Notes: generated by a model not told the origin, from the letters alone. Shown: positions 1 to 11,157, counted from the stretch's first letter. The stretch: DNA of 64,000 nucleotides from Symbiodinium natans (GCA_905221605.1 CAJNDS010001458.1:250001-314000), one strand, 5' to 3'. Program-made: numbers and translations.

Positions 1-804
1 GCGCAACGCTTCGTCCGGCCGGGTTGTCAGGGCTGAAACGCTCAATTTTTCTCTAAACCTCTTTGCTTGCCAGCGTATCAGATTTACGATGCAAGGTTGT
101 TTGTCCCCAAAACGGGCACTGGGAGGCCGTGGAAAGCAGTCATTTTGGGAAGCATCCCGAAACCTTTTTTTCTACAAAGGCTCCAAGAAAGCCTTGACCC
201 CCACAGGCCCCAGCATTCCCCGCGAAGTAGGGAAGTGCGTGGGCATCGCCGACGCATCATGAACGTGGGTAACTATGAAAAGCTGCGCCTCTGACGACGA
301 GCTAGATGAAGATGACGACGAGCTAGATTAGATGAAGATGACGGCGAGCTAGGCGAAGATGAGGAAGACGAACGGGAACGTGAACGGCTGGAGCGCCGGG
401 AGCCATCATCAAGAGGAATCGCAACAGGCGCAGGCTCTGGGGCTGCATCATGAGGATGAGGCGATGGATCTTCCGCGTTGTCCTCGTGACGGCCCTTGAC
501 CGCCCCCATCTGCGAGAGCAAGTGGAGCTGCAAGTGCGTGCTGAGCGCGCGAGACCGCCAGAGGAGCCAGGCTGGGCGAGCCTTGTCGGCGTTGTCCGAC
601 CGTCCGCCTGAAGAAGATGATTTAAGACCAAGGCCACGTGCCTCGCGGTACACGACCTCAACCAGGTGCTGCAAGACGCGGCGGCTCCCCCATGGGTTCA
701 ACAATGGCTGCTGCTGCCGTTCCGGGCGGCGAAGACGTTGGATGAGAGAGCACGGCCTGTAGAAGGAACGAAACTCAGTGAAAGTACAGAAATGAGATCC
801 AGAA
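1..804. other. GC-rich island without telomere-like units; possible decayed coding DNA
   Basis: No TTTAGGG/CCCTAAA unit is visible until about position 883, unlike the rest of the window. Bases 290-365 hold three degenerate copies of an acidic-codon repeat (GATGAAGATGACGACGAG). Downstream the plus strand can be read in short stretches rich in Glu, Arg and Asp, but every frame is broken within about 90 codons and nothing resembles a family I know. A remnant of an exon is possible; a complete gene is not supported. Confidence 0.3.
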
Positions 805-890
805 AAACTGTCGGTCAAAACTTTCGGTCAAAACGTTTCGGTAAAAAGTGTTCAGTCAAACCAATTTGGGACAGTTTCTATTAACCCTAA
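805..890 (+). repeat. Interspersed repeat family L, copy 1
   Basis: The core repeats the phrase TCGGTCAAAAC / CGTTTCGGTCAAAAC and runs into TTTCTATTAACCCTAAA, so the copy ends on a telomere-like unit. The same core and the same end recur at 26571-26650 (plus) and 49898-49978 (minus). The order is seen directly; calling it a mobile element is inference from three dispersed copies in both orientations. Confidence 0.6.
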
Positions 891-1162
891 ACCCCTGACC
901 CAGCACTGCTTCGTACCGGCAAGCTGCGATGATGAGACCATCGCTGGAACCCACAGCAATCCTGAGTTGAGGACTTCAGGGTGCAGGGTCCGGGTTTGGG
1001 GGTTTAGGGTTAAGGGCTTAAGATTTGCCATGTTGAGGTGGCTTCAGGTTTTCGATTCGGGACTTCCTCCTTGGAGGAGTTTTTCATGCAGGCAGCGATC
1101 CATGAAGTCCAGGAGCACGACGTGTTTTCAACTCGTTTCGCGGGCTCAGAGTTTTTGGACAT

Positions 1163-1262
1163 GGGGGTCTCCGAAATTAGGGGTACCTACTGGGGTCCTT
1201 ATTGTAAAGGAATCCTACTATGTGGGGACTATAGTAGGGTCCCTTGTTTTCGTAAACCTCCA
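1163..1262. mobile_element. MITE-like element, family A copy 1
   Basis: The left end GGGGGTCTCCGAAATTAGGG and the right end, read on the other strand as GGAGGTTTACGAAAACAAGG, form an imperfect terminal inverted repeat of about 20-25 bp. The interior (TTGTAAAGGAATCCTACTAT) recurs at 5554, 19016, 28210 and 53544. About 100 bp long with no coding capacity. MITE is the class suggested by size, inverted ends and copy number; the transposase family is unknown. Confidence 0.65.
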
Positions 1263-2387
1263 AATCCGCTCAGAACTGAATCCCGATAGCTTGGGCAGGT
1301 AGAGGGTTACGGGGTTAGGGTTTAGGGTATAGGGTTTAGAGGGTTTACAGTTTACAAGCCATGCATGCCACCCACAGGGCCCCAGCACATGCCTCGCACC
1401 TAAACCCAAAACCCCTAAACCTTAAGCCCGCCTCGCATCGCAAACTTGATGCGACGAACCCGATTTCGGATGTCAAGCGTTGTTGCCCTCCAAGGCCTAA
1501 AGCCCTAGCGTTTAATCTGAGGGCTTCCACAAGCTCTTTAAGCCATGAAGTGGCCAAGTGTGAGGGTTTGAAAGGCACCTTAGCCTGGCTTGATCAAGTT
1601 TAGGCTTCTAAACGCCCAAGATGCCTCAGCCGAAGAAACCTGCACCAGAACTCACGCCGTGCCCAGCCTATCAGATAAGCCCTAGACCCTAAACCCTCAA
1701 CCCTCAACCCTCGAGCCCGAAATTGGGCCTGAAAGGCTGGAGGGATGAGGCCGCGGCTTCTGACTCTCTTGGTGGAAGTCCTTAGTCCCACTGCTGCGCT
1801 TTTTGCTTGGGTTTAGGGCTTAGGGTTTGGCGGGGGGGGTAAGGCGGTGGGCGCTTAGGGAACGGTTTGGGGTTTAGGGTTCAAATAAAGGAACCCAACC
1901 GGGCCCCGACTTCGGAACCCCAAGGTAAGGGGGCATAACCAGTACTAAGGGGCCATGCAACAAGCCGGAGGCGAGAGTGTGGGGTTTGGGCCCTGCTCCA
2001 AGACAGGGGGCTACCATCGGAAAGTTGCCCACGAGCTCGTGTAAGGCGCTGGTCACGGCCAGCAGGCTGCGAACAGGTTGGGAGCAGGGGCTGGGAGAGG
2101 TTCTTTCACTAGGGGGTTCAGGGACTTCAGCGCACAAACCCCTCTATCCTTAAACACCCAAGAAGTGTGGAGGAAACCCGTCAGGCAAGCAGGCCTGTGA
2201 GCAACACTGAACACAAACACAAAAAATAGTAAGCAAAAGCATGAGAGTCAACAAGCCGTGTTCTTAGGAGAGCTGCCTGGACCTGCGCAGCTGTGGATCG
2301 GATGGCTCCAAACAGCGCATCAAGGCCTGCAATTTGGGGCATTGAAGGGAATCTTCGGCCAATTTAAACATATACTAATGGTGATCA

Positions 2388-2438
2388 CCACTACTACTAC
2401 TACTACCACTACTACTCCTCCTGCTGCTGCTGCTGCTG

Positions 2439-2480
<42 letters not shown>
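2388..2480. repeat. Trinucleotide microsatellite (ACT)n with internal (CTG)n
   Basis: About 93 bases of CTA/ACT triplets with an internal block CCTCCTGCTGCTGCTGCTGC, then back to ACT. The open frame through it (poly-Thr, poly-Ala, poly-Thr) is a by-product of the triplet repeat and not evidence of a gene. Confidence 0.95.
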
Positions 2481-3162
2481 GATCATAGAAGTAACCATCA
2501 CACTAATGATCGCAAGAATTGGGGGCGGTCAGTGGGCTTATGGCATGAAGGCCTTCGGGGTTTGCAACGTTCAGACGCAGCTCATGGGCTAACTACACTC
2601 GCTGCTGCTGTGGCCTATCTTCCTAACCCCAAACCCGAAACTTTGCGGACCCTGCAGTTCAGGGTTCAGGGTTTGAACCCTGAGTCCTTAATACCCGCAA
2701 GCCCCAAAGCCTAGGTTTTTTCACCGGGTGAACCTAAACGTCCCTTTGCCTTAGCGCTTGTTGGTGTCGGGTTTAGGTCTAGGGGGTTATGCCTGTACCT
2801 TTACCGACACTGCGAATCCTCAGCCCCGAGCTTCAACTCTGAGCAAGCTTGGGGGAAGGTTCGTCTTGTGGATTTCGGGAGGTTAGATCTTAAACGCCCA
2901 ACCCCGAACCAGTTTAAAGGGTTCCGGTGGCAGCCCCCCAAACCCCGGAGCTCCTCAGCAAAGAGCGGCAGCATCGGCCGCACCTTTTGGGGGAACAGCG
3001 AGGTTCAACTTGGGATTGAGCCCTTTTACTAGCAGAATAGGGATTATAGTACCCCCAAGTCTGTCCGTAGACAGAGGAACACCCCAAGGCTCAAACCTAA
3101 ACCCTGAACCCTGAAGCAGAAGTTCACCTGTAGGGAACCCTGAATCCCGAAAGAGCGCCCAA

Positions 3163-3187
3163 CCCCCCCCCCCCCCCCCCCCCCCCC
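3163..3187. repeat. Poly-C run of 25
   Basis: An uninterrupted C tract. Similar C or G runs of 14-33 bases occur throughout the window (6813, 13842, 33908, 44946, 53444, 58030, 62358). Run length may be unreliable in any sequencing method. Confidence 0.9.
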
Positions 3188-3596
3188 ACGTTTTGGGCGT
3201 CACGGACCCTAGAAACCTAGTAGGGTCTACCCTAAACCCTAAACCCTTAAAACATGTAACTACCCTGAGATGGGTGTATGACATTGGGATCTTCGTGACT
3301 CGCATCCTTTGGGGACACTCACCAAGAAGGCTACGGAGGCCACCGCTCACCCCAACCTTATACGCGTGAAGCCCACGGCACATACAGTAAACTCCAAAAA
3401 GTTGGAACATCCTTATCCCCATACCCCAAAAGGTAAGTTTACTGTACTCCTAATTTGCTTATGATTCCCCGAACAGAATCCCTATATTTCCCTGATAAGA
3501 CTACTTATCATCATGAATATCTATTTTTTTGGTTTTGGGGGCGGGGGGGGGCGGGGGGGAGTTCCTACTCAAATGGTAGTGTAGATGCCCTCCCCC

Positions 3597-3692
3597 CGTA
3601 GAAGAGGGTTTTGGGGGTCATTATAGTCTATTTACAAAGGGACCATAAGGGAATACTATTAGCAATTTTTCCGACCCGTAGATTACACCCCC
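3597..3692. mobile_element. MITE-like element, family E, copy 1
   Basis: Shares with the copies at 42999, 54853 and 55463 the order AGGGTTTTGGGGGT, TTATAGT, TTTACAAAGGGACCATA, GGGAATACTATTAGCA and the end TTTTTCCGACCC. The left end is degenerate here. No coding capacity. Confidence 0.55.
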
Positions 3693-3865
3693 CCGAAGCC
3701 GTGAGGCCTTGTTGGGCGACGTCTGCGAGAAGAGCTGCAGGACGAGGAGCGCAGAAGACCTGAGGGAGGGTTTAGGGCTTAGGGTTTAGGGTAGGGTTTG
3801 AAGGAACAAGGCCCCCAAACACCCAAGACATCCAAGCACTAGGATGGCCCGTCAGCCACTCTGAA

Positions 3866-3940
3866 AAATATTCCTGAATATGACTCTCTTAAGCCCCAAA
3901 AGGGGGAAATATACAATGCCCCAAGGGCCTACCTGGAGCA
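3866..3940. repeat. Interspersed repeat family J, copy 1
   Basis: Core ATTCCTGAATATGACTCTCT, AAGCCCCAAAAGGGGGAAAT and CCCAAGGGCCTACCTGGA. Related copies lie at 7800-8032 (where an AT microsatellite fills the middle), 13270-13348 and about 61205-61270. Confidence 0.55.
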
Positions 3941-4630
3941 GTTACCTGGCGGCAAGGAGTACAGAACACAGCACCAACAAGCCCAAAGTCTCAAGAGCTT
4001 TCTGTAGAGTTTAGGGCTTAGGGTTTAGGGTTGACATCAACTGTGAAGGCTCTTCCCCCTCAAAAGGCAGAGATGCGTAAACAGCTTGAGGCAACCTCCA
4101 CGCACACGAGTCCGAAAGGCTCTAAAAACACAGGAACCCCCAAAGCACAAGCCTACTGAACGCCTTTCGCAGCCTCAAGCAGCAGCGGCAGAACCCACCA
4201 GAAGACGCGTCAAAAGAGCTCGCCGCCCGACAAGCTATGCCCGAAAGCCTTCAAACCCACAAAACGTGCGCAGGTTCCGAGAGCTGTTGAGGTGAGCTGC
4301 GCGTAGGCCGGGCCAATGTCCACCCGCCGGGCAGCCTGTGCTGTGGACTGGGGAGGGTTTCGAGCTTAGGCTTCTGACTCAGGAGAGCTTACCTCTAAAT
4401 AGCTCAAGCGATACAAACGACACCGACATATGATTCTTAGGTAGCCGATAAAAACTATGGAATCCTTCAGACTGCTTGAAGTTGTGTGCCATGGAGTGTC
4501 CCGCGTTGGCTCTGGGTCTTTCGCATTTTGGCGTCCGATCGCTGTAGCGCAGATATACAGCAGGGCAGAACCCAGGCTCTGCCTTGCTCAGCTAAGGGAT
4601 GTATCTTGAATCATGTTAAGGATCTCTAGA

Positions 4631-4713
4631 TGGTCACTTCTCTAAAGTATGGTCCCTTTTTGGGGTCCTGAGTGTTTAGGACACCCAAAAAGTCACCAGA
4701 ATTTAGAGAACTG
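4631..4713. mobile_element. MITE-like element, family I, copy 1
   Basis: Left end TGGTCACTTCTCTAAAGTAT pairs with right end AATTTAGAGAACTGA read on the other strand. The second copy at 54491-54592 has the same ends and the same GGTCCCTTT / GGGTCC interior. About 85-100 bp, no ORF. Confidence 0.6.
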
Positions 4714-4892
4714 ATTATATAGTTGTCGATATATCCCTTCAATTAGGAATATTGGGCTCTGTGTGGGAAGAAGTCGGACTTATCTGAGGCTGATAGCTTT
4801 GCTCCTTGCTGCTTTGCCCTTCCACCCCAATCCTACACCCTGAAAGCCTTCCCTGAAACCCGTAACCTACACCCTGAACCCTAAACTAGTAC

Positions 4893-4961
4893 AAGAGCGG
4901 AAGAGAGAGAGGAAAAGAGAGAGGAAGAGAGAGAGGAGAGGAAGAGAGACAGAGGGAGAGA
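4893..4961. repeat. GA-rich purine tract
   Basis: Nearly pure purine on the plus strand, built from AGAGAGAGGA-type units. Low complexity only; a much longer tract of the same kind is at 36990-37266. Confidence 0.9.
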
Positions 4962-5295
4962 CACAAACCCTACTAACGTTAAACCCAGAGACAGCGGAAT
5001 TAGGGCAGCTTTGCAGCGGTTTTTATGTTGTGGCTTAGGTTTTTTGCGCGTTGCGTAGCACTACATGTGTTTCTCGGCTGTGGGCTCACCAGAGGAACGA
5101 ACACCAAGATGTCGTAGATCTCCAGAAAGTTTTGGGAAGTCTTAGGGGTTGAGGGCTTAAGGCCTAGGTTCGAACCTTGCTCTTCAAGCCCTAACCAAGG
5201 CCCCAGCTAGACCCTAATGCCCGTGGGCGACCCCCAAAGTGGCCCAAACCCTAAACCCAAACCCAGACAAGCATCAAGATCCCCAAGCCTACCTA

Positions 5296-5390
5296 ATGTA
5301 GGAGCCTGAAAAAAATTCGAATCGGGTTTTTGGGGGGTATTACACTATAAGTATCACGGGGCCCCTAAGGGAATCTTCTCAGTAAACCCC
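5296..5390. mobile_element. MITE-like element, family E, copy 2
   Basis: Starts TGTAGGAGCCTGAAAAA and carries GGGTTTTTGGGGGGTATTA, then CCCCTAAGGGAATCTTCTCA and GTAAACCCC, matching the order in the family E copies at 54853 and 19921. The right end is diverged. Confidence 0.5.
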
Positions 5391-5553
5391 TTTCGTTTTC
5401 GGCGATCCATTGCGTCTGCGGGCCTTGCCCATGACCTGTAAAAGCGTGCTGACGTCTGCGTTGCCCACCTGCCGATGTCGTCCCTTGGTCTTCCCCGGTC
5501 TCCCCCGCATCCCCCAACAGAGCCCATATTGGACATCATGAGGAAACACATGG

Positions 5554-5649
5554 GGGGTTACAAAAGTAGGGGACCCCCAAATGGTAGGATTCCCTTATCA
5601 TAAGGACCCCAACAAGGTAACAAGGTACCCCTAATTTCGGAAAACCCCA
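5554..5649. mobile_element. MITE-like element, family A copy 2
   Basis: Reverse orientation relative to the copy at 1163. The end CCCCTAATTTCGGAAAACCC pairs with the start GGGGGGTTACAAAAGTAGGG. The interior carries ATGGTAGGATTCCCTTAT, the phrase interrupted by telomere-like tracts at 61481 and 62218. A short internal duplication (CAAGGTAACAAGGTACC) is visible. Confidence 0.65.
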
Positions 5650-6420
5650 TGACATGCCACAGAGATCGCAAGCCTGGACAAGGCACATGTCATCCCAAAG
5701 CTATGACAATGCTCAGCTCCAAAGCTGCCATCCTCAACCTAGCTGCAGCCGAACTGCCTTCCCACGTAGTCATACACACAGACACACCGCTTGCTACGTC
5801 TTCCTGATATACGAAATCCTATAACATACCATGATGAGCATTTCCTTCAACTTCGCTGCGTGGGGGATTTTTTGTGTGCGGAGAGAAGGCAAAAGTCGAG
5901 CCCTGCAAGGCAAATACTGCCTGCATGAGCAGCGCCGACGCTGCTGCCATCATGTGAGGCTCCTCTGAAGGTAAACCGCAAACCGTAAACCGTAAACCCT
6001 CAATCCTAAACTACACTCTAAAGCCTAATTCTCAAGGGCAGGGTTTAGTGGCCTTTTGGAGGGCCATAAGCAGTAAACCCATCTTAGTTGAAGCACGGTA
6101 GCAGAGGAGAAGAGGCCGTGAACCCTAAGCGAGGAACTCACAGTGGAGTTGAGGGTAGTGTTCGAGATGTTGTCTAGCGAAACCTAGACCCAGCAAAGGC
6201 TTTGTTTTTTGATCCGCTTCCATTAAGATGACCTAAACCCTAAACCCTACTAAAACCCAAACCCTAAACCCGAAATCTTAAATCCTCAGTCGGACCTGGA
6301 AGCCACCGAAACAAGAATCCGACACCTGATCCTTTTGGACATCCCCCATAAGGGGGAGCAAAAAACAAGGACCGTTCTTGGGCCACCTCTGAATCCCTAC
6401 ACCTCAGCCTTCAACCCCCA

Positions 6421-6481
6421 AACCCTAAACCCTAAACCCTAAACCCTAAACCCTAAACCCTAAACCCTAAACCCTAAACCC
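6421..6481. repeat. Telomere-like array, about 8 perfect CCCTAAA units
   Basis: Uninterrupted 7-bp CCCTAAA units, ending in a CCCCC junction to unique DNA. Interstitial, since unique DNA lies on both sides. Confidence 0.95.
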
Positions 6482-6860
6482 CCAAATCCTGGGAGCAGAG
6501 GTCCCAAGCTGACCTCACCCCCGGATTTTGGGGATGTCCGACATGGGGGTACCCCTTATATACCCCAAAAAACACTACAATCCTTTTAAAGCAATCTTTA
6601 AGACGGTTTCCCCTAACGTGGCAAGCCCCCATTTAGGGGCGTGAGAGGGATGCGAGTCGGGGGCCCCTGAGCTTGCAGAGAAGTCAGAGACCAGCTGGAG
6701 TGGCACATCGGGCATGAGATGTGAAGCCTTGAACCATAAGACGAATGCGACATCCGGTCCGCAGGCTCTAGACAGCCTTTGAAAAGGTTGTGCCTAAAGC
6801 CCCAACCTTAACCCCCCCCCCCCCCCCCCCCCCCCAGCAAAAATGGTTGTGCCAGCCTAG

Positions 6861-7005
6861 CCCTAAACCCTAAACCCTAAACCCTAAACCCTGAACCCTG
6901 AACCCTGAACCCCAAACCCTGAACCCCAAACCCTAAACCCTGAACCCTGAACCCCAAACCCTGAACCCTGAACCCTGAACCCTAAACCCCAAACCCTGAA
7001 CCCCC
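6861..7005. repeat. Telomere-like array with alternating CCCTAAA and CCCTGAA units
   Basis: About 20 heptamers in one orientation: four perfect units, then runs of CCCTGAA and CCCCAAA variants in blocks. A poly-C run (about 6813-6835) lies just upstream. Variants occurring in runs suggest local duplication of variant units. Confidence 0.9.
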
Positions 7006-7488
7006 CCCAACAAGGTCGCAGCCTGGTAGAGTGCCAGGCATTGGAGCGCCAGGCGCTCCAGAGCCTCGTCTGGCGAGAGCTCCTGTCTCTTTCGAGTCGC
7101 TAGGGCTTGGTGTTTAGGGTTTAGGGGTGTTGGGTTTAGGGTTTAGGGTGTTTGGGGGTGTTGGGTCGGAAGGTTTAGGGTTTAGGTTTAGGGTTGTGGG
7201 GGTGTTGGGTCAGCAGGGTTGAGGGTTTGGGGGTTTCGGGGTGGTCTACGCATGTTTGCCGCAGATTTCCCAAGAAGAATCATAACCAATGATAATTCAT
7301 GACCGGGCCTTCAATGCTGCCAAGCAGTCAGGAAACCAGACACTCTTCCGAAGTGGTACCCAGACGTGTGTTGGGAATCTCTTTGCCGAAGCCTGCTGCT
7401 CTAAACCCTAAACCTTGTTGAAGGCCCCACGCCCCACCCCCCTATTCCCTAAATAATTAAACAACCCCCAACATAGCATGTGTGTATA

Positions 7489-7519
<31 letters not shown>

Positions 7520-7536
7520 ATATATATATATATATA
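7489..7536. repeat. Microsatellite (AAAT)n then (AT)n
   Basis: About eight AAAT units grade into a TATATA run. Pure low-complexity DNA. Confidence 0.95.
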
Positions 7537-7703
7537 GCACCCCAAACCCTAAACCTTGCCCACCCTAAGGATTTCCACTGACTCCTTGTAAAGGTCCTGA
7601 CAAGGGACACTAGGGGAACCTCCGGTTTCCCCCACCAGGCCACTCAGCATCAACTTCTCTAAGGCTCAGGGTCAAGGCCCTAAGCTTTAGAGTTCGGCAT
7701 AAG

Positions 7704-7785
7704 GTAGGGGCCTTAGTAATTTGAATACTTTGGGGGTATAAGGATATAGGGACCCCGGGGAATACTGCTAGGATAGCCCTGAAAA
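7704..7785. mobile_element. MITE-like element, family E, diverged copy
   Basis: Starts GTAGGGGCCTTAGTAATTTG and carries CTTTGGGGGTATAAGGATAT then GGGACCCCGGGGAATACT, the order seen in the family E copies at 19921 and 42999. The right terminus is not clear. Confidence 0.45.
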
Positions 7786-7799
7786 CCCTCGGAGAATAT

Positions 7800-7847
7800 A
7801 AAAAGATTCCTAAATATGATCCTCTTAAACCAAAGAAGGGAAATATG

Positions 7848-7878
<31 letters not shown>

Positions 7879-8032
7879 GTGTATATATGTACATGTGTAC
7901 ATATGTATATATGTATATACGTATATATGTATATATGTATATGTGTATATATGTATATGTGTATATATGTGTATATGTATATATATATATATATATATAA
8001 TGTACCAAAGGCCTACCTAGGCTGTTTGTAAT
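7800..8032. repeat. Family J repeat split by a TATATG/TA microsatellite
   Basis: Left part ATTCCTAAATATGATCCTCT and AAGGGAAATAT; right part ATGTACCAAAGGCCTACCTA. These are contiguous in the family J copy at 3866. The middle, about 7843-7999, is a TATATG/TATATA array of more than 150 bases. The array has expanded within the repeat, at its AT-rich centre. Confidence 0.7.
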
Positions 8033-8132
8033 GATTCCGACCCCCCCCCCCCTTTAATCAGCAGCTTAGAGAACTTGCCTGCGTGGCTTTGCCTGGCTGG
8101 GAGCCTCCTGGCCGCGGGTTTTGGGTTCGAAC

Positions 8133-8181
8133 ACCCTAAACCCTAAACCCTAAACCCTAAACCCTAAACCCTAGGGTTTAG
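8133..8181. repeat. Telomere-like array with orientation switch
   Basis: About five CCCTAAA units meet an inverted unit at AAACCCTAGGGTTTAGG, so the two orientations join at CCCTAGGG. A fused-end arrangement in miniature. Confidence 0.9.
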
Positions 8182-9003
8182 GTTCTGGCCTCTTCGGGCT
8201 GTCGGTTGAGGTCTTGGGTTTTGCGATGAGAGTTTTGGGAACTCCGATTGGGGTTCGGGATTCTGTTGGTGATTTTGAGGTTTCAGAAACCAGGGGGTGG
8301 TTTGGTGCGATCTGGGCGTCCTGTTGGCGGTTTCCTCTCGCGCCCGAGAACTGCCAGGCTTGCCAAGTTTCGGGTGCTGCACCTAGTGTCTTTTCGGGTC
8401 TGGGTAAGCTTGAGCCTCCGCTTGAGGAAGCTAGACCCTCAAATCCCTTCATTCATGTGAACCTCCCCCCGGTTGCGCCCTCCCCCTTCCCAGAGACTTG
8501 AGCTCTGCCCAAAGCGTCCCAAAGCGCCCCCGAACTCCAGGAAAGGTTTAGGGTTTAGGGTTTTGGGTTTAGGGAGCTTCACACTTCTCGCTCCCACCTT
8601 CTAGCTCTCCCCCTAGGCCCTTGGGCCGCTCGACCCCAAGCACCGGGATCCAAAGATCCCAAACTCACCCTAAACCCTAAACCCGACCACCCTAAAATCC
8701 TAAAAACCACCTAAATTCTAACATCTCTCCCGCCTGCACGGCCGACGGCGATGAGGGCAGGCCTGGGTCGATTTCTGCCAAAAATGGGTGCGAGACCCTG
8801 TGGTTTAGGCTTTAGGGTTCAGGGTTTAGGGCTTCGGGCTTAGGGTTTTAGGGTGGGCATTTAGGGCGCCTTTTTCAGGGCACCTTCTGGGAGCCTGAAG
8901 GCACTTAGGGTTTGGTGTACTTTGTACCTCGAGCTTGCTACAGCAGAGGATGCAGCAGAGGATGCAAGGGTTCACTCAGCCCCTTTTTGAAAGGGCATGC
9001 CCC

Positions 9004-9066
9004 TCAACCCTAAACCCTAAACCCTAAACCCGAAACCCTAAACCCTAAACCCGAAACCCTAAACCC
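9004..9066. repeat. Telomere-like array with regular CCCGAAA variants
   Basis: Nine heptamers; the variant CCCGAAA appears after groups of CCCTAAA units in the same spacing twice, which suggests a 21-bp higher-order unit was duplicated. Confidence 0.85.
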
Positions 9067-10095
9067 ATGCAGGTTCCTCTTGGACTTTGCGTGGTGGTTT
9101 TCGCGGCTCTGGCGGCCTCCGTGAAGGAGAAGGGGGTGTCAATGAGAGTCGGGCGATCGAGAGCCCCCAGAACACATTGGTACCTCATTTAAATCTCTGT
9201 GCGATGTTGTCCACTCCTTACAAGCTGCCTTGGGAATGGCTAAAAGGAATTGACGAAAGATTTCGTGTCCCGGCCGTGTGTCTAAGATGAAAATCTGAAC
9301 GTTTTGGATTCATCTTTTTCTGACCGGGCCATCGGCCTCGAATGCGTTAGTATTACTGGGCTTCCACTCTCCCCCTAGGAAGAGGAAGCTTAACAGCCAG
9401 AACTCAGCAGAAAGTCCAAACAATCAACCCCTGCAATCCTTAATCCCTAATCGCTCTCACGCCTAAAAGTGAGCAAAGACCTTTCAAAAATGAGCAAAGG
9501 CCTTCTTCATTGCTTCTTTACAAACAGTTGAAAGAATGCTGCATGGTTGAGTTGAGGGTCTCTAGATTCTCGTGACTTTAGTGCGTGCTTTCCGCCATCC
9601 CCAAGCCGCCTGACCAGCAATCGTCGTAAACCCTAAACCCTAAACCCTAAACCCCCGTGCAGATCACTTGTCTCTCTTATCCCCCAGAGTTCAGTTCCAT
9701 CCAAGTGACCCCAAGTATCTCTGCCAGGAGGGGAACGTGAAGGCAAACACCTGAAAAGAGTTTTCGAACAAGGCTGCTTTGACTTACTTCTCCAATAACC
9801 AGAGGAAAAACAAGGTTAATCTTTACCATTCCTACCGAATAATAAAGCCCAAAAAGTTTAAAGTTCAACCCTTGGCTAAGTGAGTGCTCCCTCTGCTGCC
9901 ACATTCCTTGTTTCCCCAAAAGGACACCCAATGTCTGCACTATAGTATACACTCGCCAATATGAAAAAGGAACCTTATACACACTCACCAATATAAATAG
10001 TACAATAAACCCTGTTTCGCATGCCTTCGGAGAGTGGGCCTCGAGGCCCCACAAAAACCTCAACGACCTCTGAAAGCCTCAACGACCTGGCCACA

Positions 10096-10185
10096 CCCTA
10101 AACCCTAATCCCTAAACCCTAAACCCTAAACCCTAAGCCCTAAGCCCTAAGCCCTAAGCCCTCAACCCTAAACCCTAAACCCCCC
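10096..10185. repeat. Telomere-like array with a homogenised CCCTAAG block
   Basis: Perfect CCCTAAA units flank five consecutive CCCTAAG units at about 10131-10161. A similar CCCTAAG block lies at 25368-25386. Confidence 0.9.
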
Positions 10186-10255
10186 AGCTACCCAAAGCCT
10201 GCAGCCCTCAGCCTTCATTACACTTTATTTACCCTTCAACGAAAATCCGCGGAAA

Positions 10256-10376
10256 TACATGGTCCCTTAGTATGGTAAAAAGGGGACCCCGTATATGCCC
10301 CCTACAAACCCTGTACAAACTAAAGCCCCCATACATCAGGGAGGTAAGGGACCATATTAAGGGCCCATGCAACTAC
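10256..10376. mobile_element. MITE-like element, family F copy 1
   Basis: Left end TACATGGTCCCTTAGTATGG pairs with right end TTAAGGGCCCATGCAACTA on the other strand. The interior holds AAGGGGACCCCGTATATGCC and a second copy of GTAAGGGACCATA. Related copies: 20508, 28903, 46281. Confidence 0.6.
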
Positions 10377-10590
10377 CTTTCGCGCCCACGGCCGTGCTCG
10401 ACGCTAGGTTGATACGAGGCTGTCCAGGCCGGCAATCACCTTCGCCCCTTGCATCCGATAGTTTTCATAGCAACTGCCGGTGCTAGCTTAGACGTGCCGG
10501 CCCCGCACACCACCCTGGCCAAAAGCTCCTCCAGGGCCCGCTCCGCGGACAAACGTTCCGCGGTTTCGCTGCCAGGAGACGGCCCACAGG

Positions 10591-10656
10591 TATAGATAGA
10601 TAGATAGATATATATATATATATACATGTATATATACATATATATATATATATAGT
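10591..10656. repeat. Microsatellite (GATA)n / (TA)n
   Basis: Four GATA units followed by TATATACATG and TA runs. Low complexity. Confidence 0.95.
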
Positions 10657-10743
10657 ATGTGTATGCATCACCATAAGGCACATATAAAGAAAAATCAATC
10701 AAACAATAAATAATGAAATAAATAAGCAAAAACATTCAGACAC

Positions 10744-10889
10744 ACATACATACCTACATACCTAATACCTACATACCTACATACCTACATACCTACCTAC
10801 CTACCTACCTACCTACCTACCTACCTACATACATACATACATACATACATACATACATACATACATCATCATCATCATCATCATCATCT
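10744..10889. repeat. Compound microsatellite CATA/CCTA/CATC
   Basis: Consecutive blocks ACATACCT, ACCT, ACAT and CATC over about 145 bases. The plus strand has almost no G, so strand composition is extremely skewed. Confidence 0.95.
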
Positions 10890-11157
10890 ATGTGTAGATG
10901 TTGAGGATTGAGCCCTAAACCCCCGACACACCCATTACCTAGACTGACAAGCGGGGGGGGGGGGGGCGCCTCACAGGCCATGATCTGCACCTGCTGCCTG
11001 CGCGCGCAAAAAATGCTTCAGACCCTCAGCTACCGGTTTTTACGGTTTTCGGTTTGGGGCGTTAGGGGTTTAAGGGTTCAAGAGGGCAAAAGGAGTTCGA
11101 CGAGATTTTGGGGTGACTTACAGGTGTGGTCATAACTCATGACTTGTGGGCTCAGGG

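Larger units (their letters stand above)
891..6420. other. Non-coding mosaic of telomere-like tracts and short repeats
   Basis: Short CCCTAAA or TTTAGGG tracts of one to four units, in both orientations, recur about every 100-400 bases (for example 1310-1340, 1686-1712, 1805-1885, 3236-3248, 3770-3795, 4012-4032, 5985-6010, 6232-6275). Between them lie MITE-like copies, a 25-C run and purine tracts, listed separately. ORFs here are under 160 codons, many run through the telomere-like units, and none shows a known domain. I see no gene. Confidence 0.7.
7006..10095. other. Non-coding mosaic with microsatellites and telomere-like tracts
   Basis: TTTAGGG-type tracts (about 7115-7240), MITE-like copies, AT-rich microsatellites and CCCTAAA tracts (for example 8666-8684, 9629-9653). 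The stretch 8182-8500 is GC-rich and open in several frames without a recognisable domain. The stretch 9100-9600 and the AT-richer 9660-10060 hold no recognisable gene; a 128-codon minus-strand frame there (9677-10063) has no known motif. Confidence 0.65.

Noticed and set aside
273-818. Minus-strand frame of 181 codons rich in Ser and Arg, resembling an SR protein
   Set aside because: The SR-like part is the complement of a GATGAAGATGACGACGAG low-complexity repeat; the rest has no domain and competing frames are equally open.
2258-2488. ORF with poly-Thr and poly-Ala
   Set aside because: Created by the ACT/CTG microsatellite.
8121-8135. GGGTTCGAAC, like a tRNA T-arm or B box; similar at 5166
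   Set aside because: No A box, acceptor stem or anticodon arm can be formed nearby.
9677-10063. 128-codon hydrophobic minus-strand frame as a membrane protein
   Set aside because: The sequence includes a locally duplicated AT-rich phrase (ACTC(G/A)CCAATAT) and no family resemblance; the frame length is within chance for this composition.
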